A DNA stretch of 42,530 nucleotides, from positions 1 through 42,530 of the forward strand of contig CACASS010000003.1 of NCBI GenBank assembly GCA_902535275.1, given 5' to 3'. This document shows positions 21,719-30,575 of the stretch, in pieces; position 1 is the stretch's first letter, and each line of letters opens with the position of its first letter. Below the pieces are notes generated by a model that made no database searches, was not told where the DNA came from, and worked only from the letters and a program-made list of their open reading frames with translations. The position numbers and the translations under genes were made by a program. The DNA is from an uncultured Pelagibacteraceae bacterium. GTDB taxonomy: Bacteria; Pseudomonadota; Alphaproteobacteria; Pelagibacterales; Pelagibacteraceae.

Positions 21719-23781
21719 TGTCAGAATTATTTGTAGAGCTATTTAGTGAGGAAATTCCGGCAAGGCTTCAAATAAACGCAAGGAATGAATTAAAAAAAAA
21801 TATTAAAAATTTTTTTATTAATAACCAAATCAAATTCAATGAAAATTTCAATGTTTATTCAACGCCAAATAGATTAGTTCTACATATTGATAAAATCCCT
21901 AATGAAATCAAATTAAGCTCAGAGGAAATTAAAGGCCCAAATGTTAATGCTCCTGAAAAAGCATTAGAGGGATTTATTAGATCAAACAATATAATACTAG
22001 AAAAAATTTTTAAAAAAAAAACTGAAAAAGGTGAATTTTATTTTTTTAAAAAAGAATCTAGAAAAATAAAAGTTTCAGATTTACTAGAAAAAAATTTAAG
22101 TGAAATCTTAAAAAAAATTGCTTGGAATAAATCAATGAAATGGGCAAATTATGATCTTTATTGGGGAAGACCTCTTAAATCTATTTTAGCAATATTTAAT
22201 AAAAAACCTCTAAATTTTGATTTTAACCACATAAATAGCTCCAACAAAACTTTTATAGATAAATCACTAGAAGAAGGTATGAAAATTTTTAACGACTTTC
22301 ATTCGTATTTAAAATTTTTTAAACAAAAAGGTATTTTAATTGATCAAGATTTAAGAAAAAAAATAATACAGAATAAGATTAATGAAATAATTAATAAAAA
22401 AAATTTAAAAATCGAACAGAATGATAGGCTTATAGATGAAATAGTAAATATAGTTGAAAAGCCGACGGTAATTGTTTGTGATTTTGACAAAAAATTTTTA
22501 AATATACCAAGTGAAATATTGATTACTACTATGCAGAGTCATCAAAAATATTTACCAACTTTTGATAAAAAAAATAATCTTACAAATAATTTTTTTGTAG
22601 TTTCAGATATTAAAGACACTAAAGGATTTGTTAAATTAGGAAATGAGAGAGTGATTGAAGCAAGATTAAGCGATGCTGAGTTTTTCTGGGAAAAAAATAA
22701 AACCCAAAATTTAGTTAAACAAGTAGATAAATTAAAAAATATAAATTTTTTTAAAGGTTTAGGATCTTACTTTGACAAAATTCAGCGTATGAGAAAGTTA
22801 TCATCATTAATTTCTGATGATTTTTTAATTAGCAAAGATAAAATTGAAATAGCTTCATCAATTTGTAAAGTTGATTTAATGTCTGATCTTGTTGGAGAGT
22901 TTCCAGAACTCCAAGGCATTGTTGGAGGTCATTTTGCAAGGTTTCAAGGGTTTGATAAAGAAGTTTGTCTTGCTATATCTGAACAATATTTGCCTAACGG
23001 GATGGAAAGCAAATTACCAAAAAAAATGTACAGTGTTGCTTTATCTTTAAGTGATAAACTAGACTCATTAGTTGGTTTTTTTGGAATTAATCTGAAACCT
23101 ACTAGTTCAAAAGACCCATATGCCATAAGAAGAATGGCTATAAGTCTTGTCAGATTAATTGTTGAAAATGAAATAAAAGTCAAACTAAAAGATTTAATTG
23201 TTTATACCTGTTCAGTATATAGAGATCAGGGCTATGAATTTGATATTAAAAAAATACAAAACGAATTAAGTGATTTTATAATTGAAAGATTAAAAAATTA
23301 TTTAAAAGAAAAAAAAATAAGACAAGATATAATTGAAAGCTCAACATTTTTGCTTGGATTAGATGATATATTAAAAGCTTATAAAAAATCTATATGTTTA
23401 AATAAGAATATTAAAAAAGAAATCGGCTTTGAAACTATTGCAGTATACAAAAGATCCTCAAATATTCTAAATAGTGAGGAAAAAATATCTATTGAAACCC
23501 TTGGTTTTGCAGATCCAGGTATATTTAAAAATGATTATGAGAAAAAATTATATAAAAAAATAAATGATATAAGAAAATATTTTTTGAGTATTGGAAAAGA
23601 TGAAAATTACGAGGAAAGTCTGAAAATCTTATCAAGCATTAAGAACGAGGTAAACGATTTTTTCGATTATGTTATTGTTAATGATGAAGATATAATAATT
23701 AAAAAAAATAGATTAGAATTATTAAATATGTTGTGTAAAACTTTTGATAACTACTTTAACTTTTCAAAAATTGAAACCTAG
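21718..23781 (+). CDS. glyS: Glycine--tRNA ligase beta subunit
   Basis: ELFVELFSEEIPARLQ, TTMQSHQKYLPTFD, SDAEFFWEKN, KVDLMSDLVGEFPELQGIVGGHFA. Confidence 0.96.
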   Translation: MSELFVELFSEEIPARLQINARNELKKNIKNFFINNQIKFNENFNVYSTPNRLVLHIDKIPNEIKLSSEEIKGPNVNAPEKALEGFIRSNNIILEKIFKKKTEKGEFYFFKKESRKIKVSDLLEKNLSEILKKIAWNKSMKWANYDLYWGRPLKSILAIFNKKPLNFDFNHINSSNKTFIDKSLEEGMKIFNDFHSYLKFFKQKGILIDQDLRKKIIQNKINEIINKKNLKIEQNDRLIDEIVNIVEKPTVIVCDFDKKFLNIPSEILITTMQSHQKYLPTFDKKNNLTNNFFVVSDIKDTKGFVKLGNERVIEARLSDAEFFWEKNKTQNLVKQVDKLKNINFFKGLGSYFDKIQRMRKLSSLISDDFLISKDKIEIASSICKVDLMSDLVGEFPELQGIVGGHFARFQGFDKEVCLAISEQYLPNGMESKLPKKMYSVALSLSDKLDSLVGFFGINLKPTSSKDPYAIRRMAISLVRLIVENEIKVKLKDLIVYTCSVYRDQGYEFDIKKIQNELSDFIIERLKNYLKEKKIRQDIIESSTFLLGLDDILKAYKKSICLNKNIKKEIGFETIAVYKRSSNILNSEEKISIETLGFADPGIFKNDYEKKLYKKINDIRKYFLSIGKDENYEESLKILSSIKNEVNDFFDYVIVNDEDIIIKKNRLELLNMLCKTFDNYFNFSKIET

Positions 23782-23782
23782 T

Positions 23783-26443
23783 ATGAAAAAATTTATATTT
23801 AACTTTAAATCAAATAAAATAAAAAAAATTAAACTGCCAAAAAACATTCTTGGAGGTAAAGGTGCAAATCTTTCTGAGATGGGAAGAATGGGGCTACCTG
23901 TACCCTCTGGTTTTACAATATCTACAGAGGTATGTGATTTGTTTTATAAGAATAAAAAAAAATTAAATAAAAAAATACTCAATGAAATAAATAAAGAATT
24001 AAAAGTTATTGAAAAAGACTCAGGAAAAAAATTTGGAGATATAAAAAATCCTCTTCTAGTTTCTGTAAGATCAGGAGCTAGAGTTTCCATGCCAGGTATG
24101 ATGGATACAATTTTAAATTTAGGTCTTAATGATAATACGGTAATAGCACTTGCAAAAAAAACTTCAAATTTAAGATTTGCAAATGATAGTTATAGGCGCT
24201 TTATTCAAATGTATTCTAATGTTGTATTGGGAATCGAAGGATATCACTTTGAGGATATAATTGAGAACTATAAGTTAACAAAAGGAGTATTGCTAGATAC
24301 AGAGTTAGACGAGAATGACTGGGAAGCTCTAATAAAAGATTTTAAAAACATTGTAAAAGAAAAAACAAAAAAAAATTTTCCTCAAAATGTCAATGAACAA
24401 CTGATAGGAGCTATAAGTGCAGTTTTTTTATCTTGGGAAAGTCACAGAGCAAAAGTCTATAGAAAATTAAATCAAATACCGTCTAATTGGGGCACGGCAG
24501 TAAATGTACAATCAATGGTTTTTGGAAATATGGGAAATGACTGCGCAACTGGCGTAGTGTTTACTAGAAATCCATCTGATGGATCAAAAGATATATATGG
24601 CGAATATTTAATAAATGCACAGGGTGAAGATGTTGTTGCAGGAACTAGAACACCACAACATATTACAAAAAAAGCGAGAGTTGAATCAAAAGAAACTCTT
24701 AAGTCAATGGAAGAGGCAATGCCAAAAACATACAAGCAACTAAAAAATATTTTAATTAAATTAGAAAAATATTACAAAGATATGCAGGATGTTGAGTTTA
24801 CTGTTGAAAATAAAAAACTATGGATGCTTCAAACACGTTCTGGAAAAAGAACAGCTAAGTCTGCTGTTAAAATAGCTGTAGATATGGTTAAAGAAAAATT
24901 GATTACTAAAAAGGATGCAATATTACGAATAGAACCTAGTTCTTTAGATACTTTGCTTCATCCAACTTTAGATGAGAAAGTAAACTTGGATGTAATTGGG
25001 ACAGGCCTGCCCGCGTCACCAGGTGCTGCAAGTGGAAAAGTTGTTTTCACGTCCGAGGAAGCTGAAAGACTAAATAGTATGATGCAAAGTACAATATTAG
25101 TTCGTATAGAAACTTCACCAGAAGATATTCATGGTATGCACGCAGCAAAAGGAATACTTACCTCAAGGGGAGGCATGACAAGTCATGCTGCAGTAGTTGC
25201 AAGGGGGATGGGAAGACCATGTGTTTCTGGATCTAGTGAAATAGAAATTGATTACAAAAATAAATTATTCAAAACAAATAACAGAGTAATTAAAGAGGGA
25301 GAAATAATTACAATTGATGGTTCAACAGGAAGAATAATTATTGGCGAGGTAAAAACAGTTAAACCAGAAATATCAGGTGATTTCTCAAAAATAATGAGTT
25401 GGTCTGATGATTTTAGAAAATTAAAAATTAGAACTAATTCAGAAACACCATTGGATAGCAAAACTGCTAGAGAATTTGGTGCAGAGGGTATTGGTTTGTG
25501 TAGAACCGAACATATGTTTTTTGAGGAAGAAAGAATTTTATCAGTAAGAGAAATGATATTATCAAAAACAATAGAAGATCGATCTAATGCACTGAAAAAG
25601 CTATTACCACATCAAAAAAAAGATTTTATTGAAATATTCAAGATAATGAAAGGTTTACCAGTAACAGTTAGGTTGCTTGACCCACCACTACATGAATTTT
25701 TGCCAAAAAGTAATAATGAAATTAATGATGTTGCAGTTTCACTTAATATTCCCGTTAAAGAACTTGAAGTTAGAATTTCAGAACTTCATGAACAAAATCC
25801 AATGCTAGGTCATAGAGGTTGTAGATTGGCAATTTCATTTCCTGAAATTTATGAGATGCAGTGTACTGCAATTTTTGAAGCTTTAGTTGAATGTAAAAAA
25901 CATAAAATTCAATCGACTATGCCTGAAATCATGATCCCTTTAGTTTCAACAGAAGCAGAAATAAAAATTATGAAAGATTTAGTAATAAGAATTGCAAAAA
26001 AAGTTCAAGATGAAAATAAAATTAAAATAGATTTTTTAGTAGGAACAATGATTGAATTACCAAGAGCAGCAATAAAGGCAAAAGATATCGCTAAACATGC
26101 TGAATTTTTTAGTTTTGGAACAAATGATTTAACTCAAACTACATTTGGAATTAGCAGAGATGATAGTGGTAAATTCCTTAATGATTATATTGAGAACAAA
26201 ATTTTTGATATTGATCCTTTTGTATCAATTGATGAGGGGGTTGGAGACTTAATAAAAATTGCAACTGATAAAGGCAGAAAACAAAACAAAAAAATAAAAC
26301 TTGGAATTTGTGGTGAGCATGGTGGAGATCCTAAAAGTATAGAATTCTGTGCAAAAACTGGATTAGATTATGTATCCTGTTCGCCCTACAGGGTTCCAGT
26401 GGCAAGATTAGCAGCAGCACAAGCCCAATTAAAAAAAAATTAA
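23783..26443 (+). CDS. ppdK: Pyruvate, phosphate dikinase (start probably at 23783; ORF opens at 23744)
   Basis: GGKGANLSEMGRMGLPVPSGFTIS, GGMTSHAAVVARGMGRPCVSG (phospho-His domain), GTNDLTQTTFGISRDD, GICGEHGGDPKSIEFC. Confidence 0.96.
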   Translation: MKKFIFNFKSNKIKKIKLPKNILGGKGANLSEMGRMGLPVPSGFTISTEVCDLFYKNKKKLNKKILNEINKELKVIEKDSGKKFGDIKNPLLVSVRSGARVSMPGMMDTILNLGLNDNTVIALAKKTSNLRFANDSYRRFIQMYSNVVLGIEGYHFEDIIENYKLTKGVLLDTELDENDWEALIKDFKNIVKEKTKKNFPQNVNEQLIGAISAVFLSWESHRAKVYRKLNQIPSNWGTAVNVQSMVFGNMGNDCATGVVFTRNPSDGSKDIYGEYLINAQGEDVVAGTRTPQHITKKARVESKETLKSMEEAMPKTYKQLKNILIKLEKYYKDMQDVEFTVENKKLWMLQTRSGKRTAKSAVKIAVDMVKEKLITKKDAILRIEPSSLDTLLHPTLDEKVNLDVIGTGLPASPGAASGKVVFTSEEAERLNSMMQSTILVRIETSPEDIHGMHAAKGILTSRGGMTSHAAVVARGMGRPCVSGSSEIEIDYKNKLFKTNNRVIKEGEIITIDGSTGRIIIGEVKTVKPEISGDFSKIMSWSDDFRKLKIRTNSETPLDSKTAREFGAEGIGLCRTEHMFFEEERILSVREMILSKTIEDRSNALKKLLPHQKKDFIEIFKIMKGLPVTVRLLDPPLHEFLPKSNNEINDVAVSLNIPVKELEVRISELHEQNPMLGHRGCRLAISFPEIYEMQCTAIFEALVECKKHKIQSTMPEIMIPLVSTEAEIKIMKDLVIRIAKKVQDENKIKIDFLVGTMIELPRAAIKAKDIAKHAEFFSFGTNDLTQTTFGISRDDSGKFLNDYIENKIFDIDPFVSIDEGVGDLIKIATDKGRKQNKKIKLGICGEHGGDPKSIEFCAKTGLDYVSCSPYRVPVARLAAAQAQLKKN

Positions 26444-27276
26444 ATCTCTAATTTTAAATCCAAGGCTTGAATACTATGTGTTAACTCACCTACTGATATT
26501 CTATCAACGTTTGTTGAAGCAAGATTTTTTACATTTTTTAAAGTTATTCCTCCGGAGGCCTCCGTTTCATATTTCCCTTTTGCATATTTTACAGCAACTT
26601 TAAGATTTTTTGCGCTCATATTATCAAATAAAACTGTATTAAAATTAAGTCCATTAATTCTCTTAAATTGTTTCAAAGTGTCAACTTCAACAGTAATTTT
26701 TCTTTTCTTTTTATTTTTAATTGCTTTTTTTACTATTTCTTCAAATTTCTTTGATGAGGCTAAATGATTGTCTTTAATTAAAAATTCATCACTTAAATTA
26801 AATCTGTGATTAGTCCCACCTCCTAGTTTTACGGCATATTTTTGAATAACTCTTAGATTAGGAATTGTTTTTCTAGTGCAACAAATTTTTGTTTTCTTGC
26901 CTACCTTTTTTACAAATTTATTGGTTTTGGTTGCAATACCTGAGATATGGGAGATAAAATTCAAAGCAACTCTTTCTCCAATTAATATATTTTTAATTTT
27001 ACCTTCAATTACAGCAATTACAGACCCTTTACTAATTTTTGATCCTTCTTTTTTTTTTATATGAAATTTAATATTTCTGTCTAGTAAATTAAATGTTTGT
27101 TTAGCAAATTCTAATCCACCTATAATACCTTTTTCATTACTTATTAGTTTAACTTTTGAAATTGAATTATTATTTAATAGATTTGTTGTAATATCTCCTG
27201 AAGGATATAGATCCTCATTAAGAGCTAACTTGCAGGTGGTACGGATAAAACTTTTACTTAATTGAATTTTTGGCAC
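26440..27276 (-). CDS. nadC: Nicotinate-nucleotide pyrophosphorylase (carboxylating)
   Basis: NFISHISGIATKTNKFV, CCTRKTIPNLRVIQKYAVKLGGGTNHRFNLSDEFLIKDNHL, EASGGI. Confidence 0.95.
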   Translation of the reverse strand: MPKIQLSKSFIRTTCKLALNEDLYPSGDITTNLLNNNSISKVKLISNEKGIIGGLEFAKQTFNLLDRNIKFHIKKKEGSKISKGSVIAVIEGKIKNILIGERVALNFISHISGIATKTNKFVKKVGKKTKICCTRKTIPNLRVIQKYAVKLGGGTNHRFNLSDEFLIKDNHLASSKKFEEIVKKAIKNKKKRKITVEVDTLKQFKRINGLNFNTVLFDNMSAKNLKVAVKYAKGKYETEASGGITLKNVKNLASTNVDRISVGELTHSIQALDLKLEI

Positions 27277-27281
27277 AGAAT

Positions 27282-28286
27282 TTATCTGCCTATTTCAGCC
27301 ATTCTCTCTACTGATTTCCTAGCTTTCTCAATTGTTTCGTGGTCCATTATTAATTCGTTGGTTTCATTTTCTAAACAATCAAGTATTTTTGGCAGTGTAA
27401 TTCTTTTCATGTGAGGACATAAGTTACAAGGTCTAATAAATTCTACATTAGGATTGTCAATTTGAACATTATCGCTCATTGAGCATTCTGTAACCATCAT
27501 AACTTTTTCAGGTTGATTATCTTTTACATATTTAATCATACCACTTGTTGAACCAGCAAAATCACTAGCTTCTATAACATCAGGAGGACATTCAGGATGA
27601 GCAATAATTTTAATTCCAGGATTGTTTTTTCTTATTTCATTAATCTCTTCATCATTAAATTGTTCATGAACTTCACACGTACCTTTCCATGAAATAATTT
27701 CTACATCAGTCTGAGAAGCAACGTATTTTGCTAAATAATCGTCTGGTAAGAAAATTACTTTTTTTACACCTAAAGAGTTTACAATTTTAACGGCATTTGC
27801 AGATGTGCAGCAAATATCAGTTTCAGCCTTTACATCTGCAGACGTATTAACATATGAGACTACAGGAACACCTGGAAATTTTTTCTTTAAATTTCTAACG
27901 TCTTGGCCCGTTATAGATGATGATAATGAGCAACCAGCTTCCATGTCTGGCAATAAAACTTTTTTATTTGGGCTCATTAACTTAGCTGTTTCTGCCATGA
28001 AATGTACTCCACACATAACAATTATATCTGCATCAGTTTTAGCTGCTTCGATTGCTAATGCTAAAGAGTCTGCCGAAAAATCTGATATACCATGATATAT
28101 TTCAGGAGTTTGGTAATTATGTGCAAGAATTACAGCATTTTTCTCTTTTTTAAGTTTGTTTATTTTATAAATGTATGGGGCATGAATTGCCCACTCTATC
28201 TCAGGAATAGATTTAGAAACTTTCTGATATATACTGTCTGTTGCTTTTTTTATTTCTGAGGTTAATTCCATATCAAAACTTATCAA
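27282..28286 (-). CDS. nadA: Quinolinate synthase A (start may be internal)
   Basis: AVILAHNYQTPEIYHGISDFSADSLALAIEAA, MCGVHFMAETAKLMSPNKKVLLPDMEAGCSLSSSI; cysteines consistent with an Fe-S cluster. Confidence 0.96.
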   Translation of the reverse strand: MISFDMELTSEIKKATDSIYQKVSKSIPEIEWAIHAPYIYKINKLKKEKNAVILAHNYQTPEIYHGISDFSADSLALAIEAAKTDADIIVMCGVHFMAETAKLMSPNKKVLLPDMEAGCSLSSSITGQDVRNLKKKFPGVPVVSYVNTSADVKAETDICCTSANAVKIVNSLGVKKVIFLPDDYLAKYVASQTDVEIISWKGTCEVHEQFNDEEINEIRKNNPGIKIIAHPECPPDVIEASDFAGSTSGMIKYVKDNQPEKVMMVTECSMSDNVQIDNPNVEFIRPCNLCPHMKRITLPKILDCLENETNELIMDHETIEKARKSVERMAEIGR

Positions 28287-28327
28287 CTTGATAATGAATT
28301 GTCATTAAATTATTCTGACGCATAATC

Positions 28328-28413
28328 GCGGTCATGCTGAAACTGGTAGACAGGCACGGTTGAGGGCCGTGTGGGCCTTGCCCTTGAGAGTTCAAGTCTC
28401 TCTGACCGCACCA
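28328..28413 (+). tRNA. tRNA-Leu(GAG), CCA encoded
   Basis: Acceptor GCGGTCA pairs with TGACCGC; anticodon stem CACGG/CCGTG with loop TTGAGGG (anticodon GAG); long variable arm; T stem-loop GAGAG-TTCAAGT-CTCTC; terminal ACCA. Confidence 0.95.
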
Positions 28414-28440
28414 AATAAAAAATTTTCATTAAAAGTGTTA

Positions 28441-28456
28441 ATGTAAATATTTACAT
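28441..28456. repeat. Perfect 16-nt palindrome ATGTAAATATTTACAT
   Basis: Read directly; the sequence equals its own reverse complement. Confidence 0.7.
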
Positions 28457-28488
28457 ATTTAGTTATTATAAAATAATCAATGTGATTT

Positions 28489-29373
28489 CTAATTATTTGA
28501 AGATTTATAATTAATTTTTATGCCATTAGAGGAAATCAAAAATGCCCAAAATAAAGGTGAATTATTATTGCACACAATCTCACTTTTTACTGCATTAACA
28601 ATTTTTTTTTCTAAATTTTTTTGCTCTGACCATTTCCATTTTTTTTTTCTAAGTACTGACTGATTAAAATATAGAGGCACAGTTATATACTTTAAATGGG
28701 TCCAAAATGATCTATTACCCCCAAGAGGGACTATTGATATATTAACAGAGTATAATTTTTTTATTTCATCTGAAATAGTTGCTAAATTTTTTTGAGAATA
28801 TTGTCTCCACCCATGACATAAATATAACCAAAGACATTTTTCTGCAGGTATCATATGAATTTGAATAAATGGTTTATTGTTTTCAATTAATTTATCTGTT
28901 ATCTGTTTAAGAGATAATAAGTCATATTCTATATGTTCTAAGGCTGACTGACTAATTATAAAATTAATTTCATTATCTATAAATTTATAAGCATTTTCAG
29001 CTTTATCCTTGATATGATTGTACTCAGCAGAAAATCTTTCACTCTTATAAATATCTAATCCTAAATAGTTTCCAAAAGAGCCTCCTGAGAATTTCTTTAA
29101 TAAGTTTCCATATTCTCCTGAACCACAACCTATGTCAAAAAACGTTAACTTAGATTTTAATTGTAACTCAAGATTTTTGTAATCAATAGAGTTCCAGAAA
29201 GCATCACAAAATAATCTTGATGGACTTTTATCAAAAGTTTCAAGGTTAGATATTGACAATTTTGGATTATCTACTTGAATATTTTTTGTTGTTCCACTTT
29301 TATGATCTTTTAGACACTGATAAAAGTATAAAACTTTATCTTTTTTGTTTTTAATAGTATCTCCGTTTATCAT
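28489..29373 (-). CDS. Class I SAM-dependent methyltransferase, specificity unknown
   Basis: Motif I FFDIGCGSGEYGNLL and downstream Rossmann-like features (NYLGLDIYKSE, INFIISQSALEHIEYD). Confidence 0.78.
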   Translation of the reverse strand: MINGDTIKNKKDKVLYFYQCLKDHKSGTTKNIQVDNPKLSISNLETFDKSPSRLFCDAFWNSIDYKNLELQLKSKLTFFDIGCGSGEYGNLLKKFSGGSFGNYLGLDIYKSERFSAEYNHIKDKAENAYKFIDNEINFIISQSALEHIEYDLLSLKQITDKLIENNKPFIQIHMIPAEKCLWLYLCHGWRQYSQKNLATISDEIKKLYSVNISIVPLGGNRSFWTHLKYITVPLYFNQSVLRKKKWKWSEQKNLEKKIVNAVKSEIVCNNNSPLFWAFLISSNGIKINYKSSNN

Positions 29374-29420
29374 TATATAAATATTTTTATCGTATGATAA
29401 AATAACATTAGATAATAGAA

Positions 29421-29443
29421 AAATGTTTTGGCTGAAAACATTT
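29421..29443. repeat. Perfect 9-bp hairpin in the divergent intergenic region
   Basis: AAATGTTTT-GGCTG-AAAACATTT read directly; ends 8 nt before the hydrolase ATG. Confidence 0.75.
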
Positions 29444-29451
29444 AAATAATA

Positions 29452-30195
29452 ATGACTAATTTTAAATATTACAAAATCTCAAAATTAAAAAAAATTAGAT
29501 ATTTATGTAATTATTATGAACAAAATCTTTATATAGTTTTTCTTCATGGTTTTACGTCTGATCTAGATGGAGAAAAACCAAAAGTATTCCTAAAATATGC
29601 AAAAAAAAATAAACTTGGTTTTCTTGCAATAGAATATTCAGGACATGGAAAATCTTCAGGAGAATTTACAAAGGAAAATATTAGTAAATGGACCTCTGAT
29701 ACAAAGACGGTAATCAAAAAAATTATAAAGAAAAATAATTTTATCTTAATAGGATCTAGTATGGGCTCATGGATTTCACTTAATCAATTTAAATATTTTC
29801 AAAAACAAATTATAGGTTTTTTAGGCATTGGTTCGGCTCCTGAGTTTTTAGAGAGAGTAATGTGGAAAAAATTTACTGTCAAAATGAAAAAAGAAACTAT
29901 AGATAATGGAATATACAATCTTAAACATGGTGGTTTTGAATATCCAATCACATATCAACTTATCAAAGATGGAAGAAAAAATTTAGTATTGAACAAAAAA
30001 ATTGATGCTAAAATACCAGTAACAATGATACATGGTTATAATGATACTACAGTACCTATTTCACTATCTAGGAAAGTTCTTAAGTTATTTAATAATGCTA
30101 AAAAAAAATTGTTAATAATTAAAAATGGAGATCACAGTCTATTCACTAAAAAACTTCAAAAGAAAATACTAAGAGAGCTTGATTTTTTCCTTTAA
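29452..30195 (+). CDS. Alpha/beta hydrolase (serine hydrolase fold)
   Basis: FLHGFTSDLDG oxyanion region, EYSGHGKSSGEF, nucleophile elbow GSSMGS, Asp in HGYNDTTVP, His in NGDHSL. Confidence 0.86.
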   Translation: MTNFKYYKISKLKKIRYLCNYYEQNLYIVFLHGFTSDLDGEKPKVFLKYAKKNKLGFLAIEYSGHGKSSGEFTKENISKWTSDTKTVIKKIIKKNNFILIGSSMGSWISLNQFKYFQKQIIGFLGIGSAPEFLERVMWKKFTVKMKKETIDNGIYNLKHGGFEYPITYQLIKDGRKNLVLNKKIDAKIPVTMIHGYNDTTVPISLSRKVLKLFNNAKKKLLIIKNGDHSLFTKKLQKKILRELDFFL

Positions 30196-30214
30196 TTTTT
30201 TACTACCCAATAAC

Positions 30215-30525
30215 ACTTTTTCCTTTCTCGTGACGCCAACCTGTTTATTTTTCTAGCGAACCGAGAATCTGGAAGGGGCGTTCTGTTGCCAGGTGCCCCA
30301 AACCCCGTAACTTAATTAGTAAACTAATTAAGCTGCAAGTGCGTAACTTTCGTTAGCATTTATAAATTAGCCCGTCACGGCGGAACAATACCGAACGAAA
30401 GAACAACTTTTAGACACCCGTCGATCCTAATTCACCCCCTTAAGTTGTAAATGGTGGAGGTGGTGGGTACTGCCCCCACGTCCGTAATGGTTATTACGAA
30501 ATTCGTTTATCGTCATAGTTGGAAA
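30215..30525 (-). ncRNA. ssrA: Permuted two-piece tmRNA: acceptor piece (3' CCA at 30452), 12-nt intervening segment (30440-30451), coding piece (5' end GGGGGTG at 30439). Outer ends approximate.
   Basis: Minus strand: T-arm and acceptor GTGGGGGCAGTACCCACCACCTCCACCA, then GGGGGTGAATTAGGATCGACGGG (tmRNA 5' consensus-like). GGGGGTG pairs with CACCTCC. Tag ORF GCT AAC GAA AGT TAC GCA CTT GCA GCT TAA = ANESYALAA* at 30357..30328. Confidence 0.94.
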
Positions 30526-30575
30526 ACCAACACTATTAATATAAAACCAAATATAAGAGATTCAATAATTTATTC

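Noticed and set aside
28328-30525. Prophage or integrative element at tRNA-Leu/tmRNA
   Set aside because: No integrase, no direct repeat of the tRNA or tmRNA 3' end and no phage genes seen; kept only as a possible small accessory segment.
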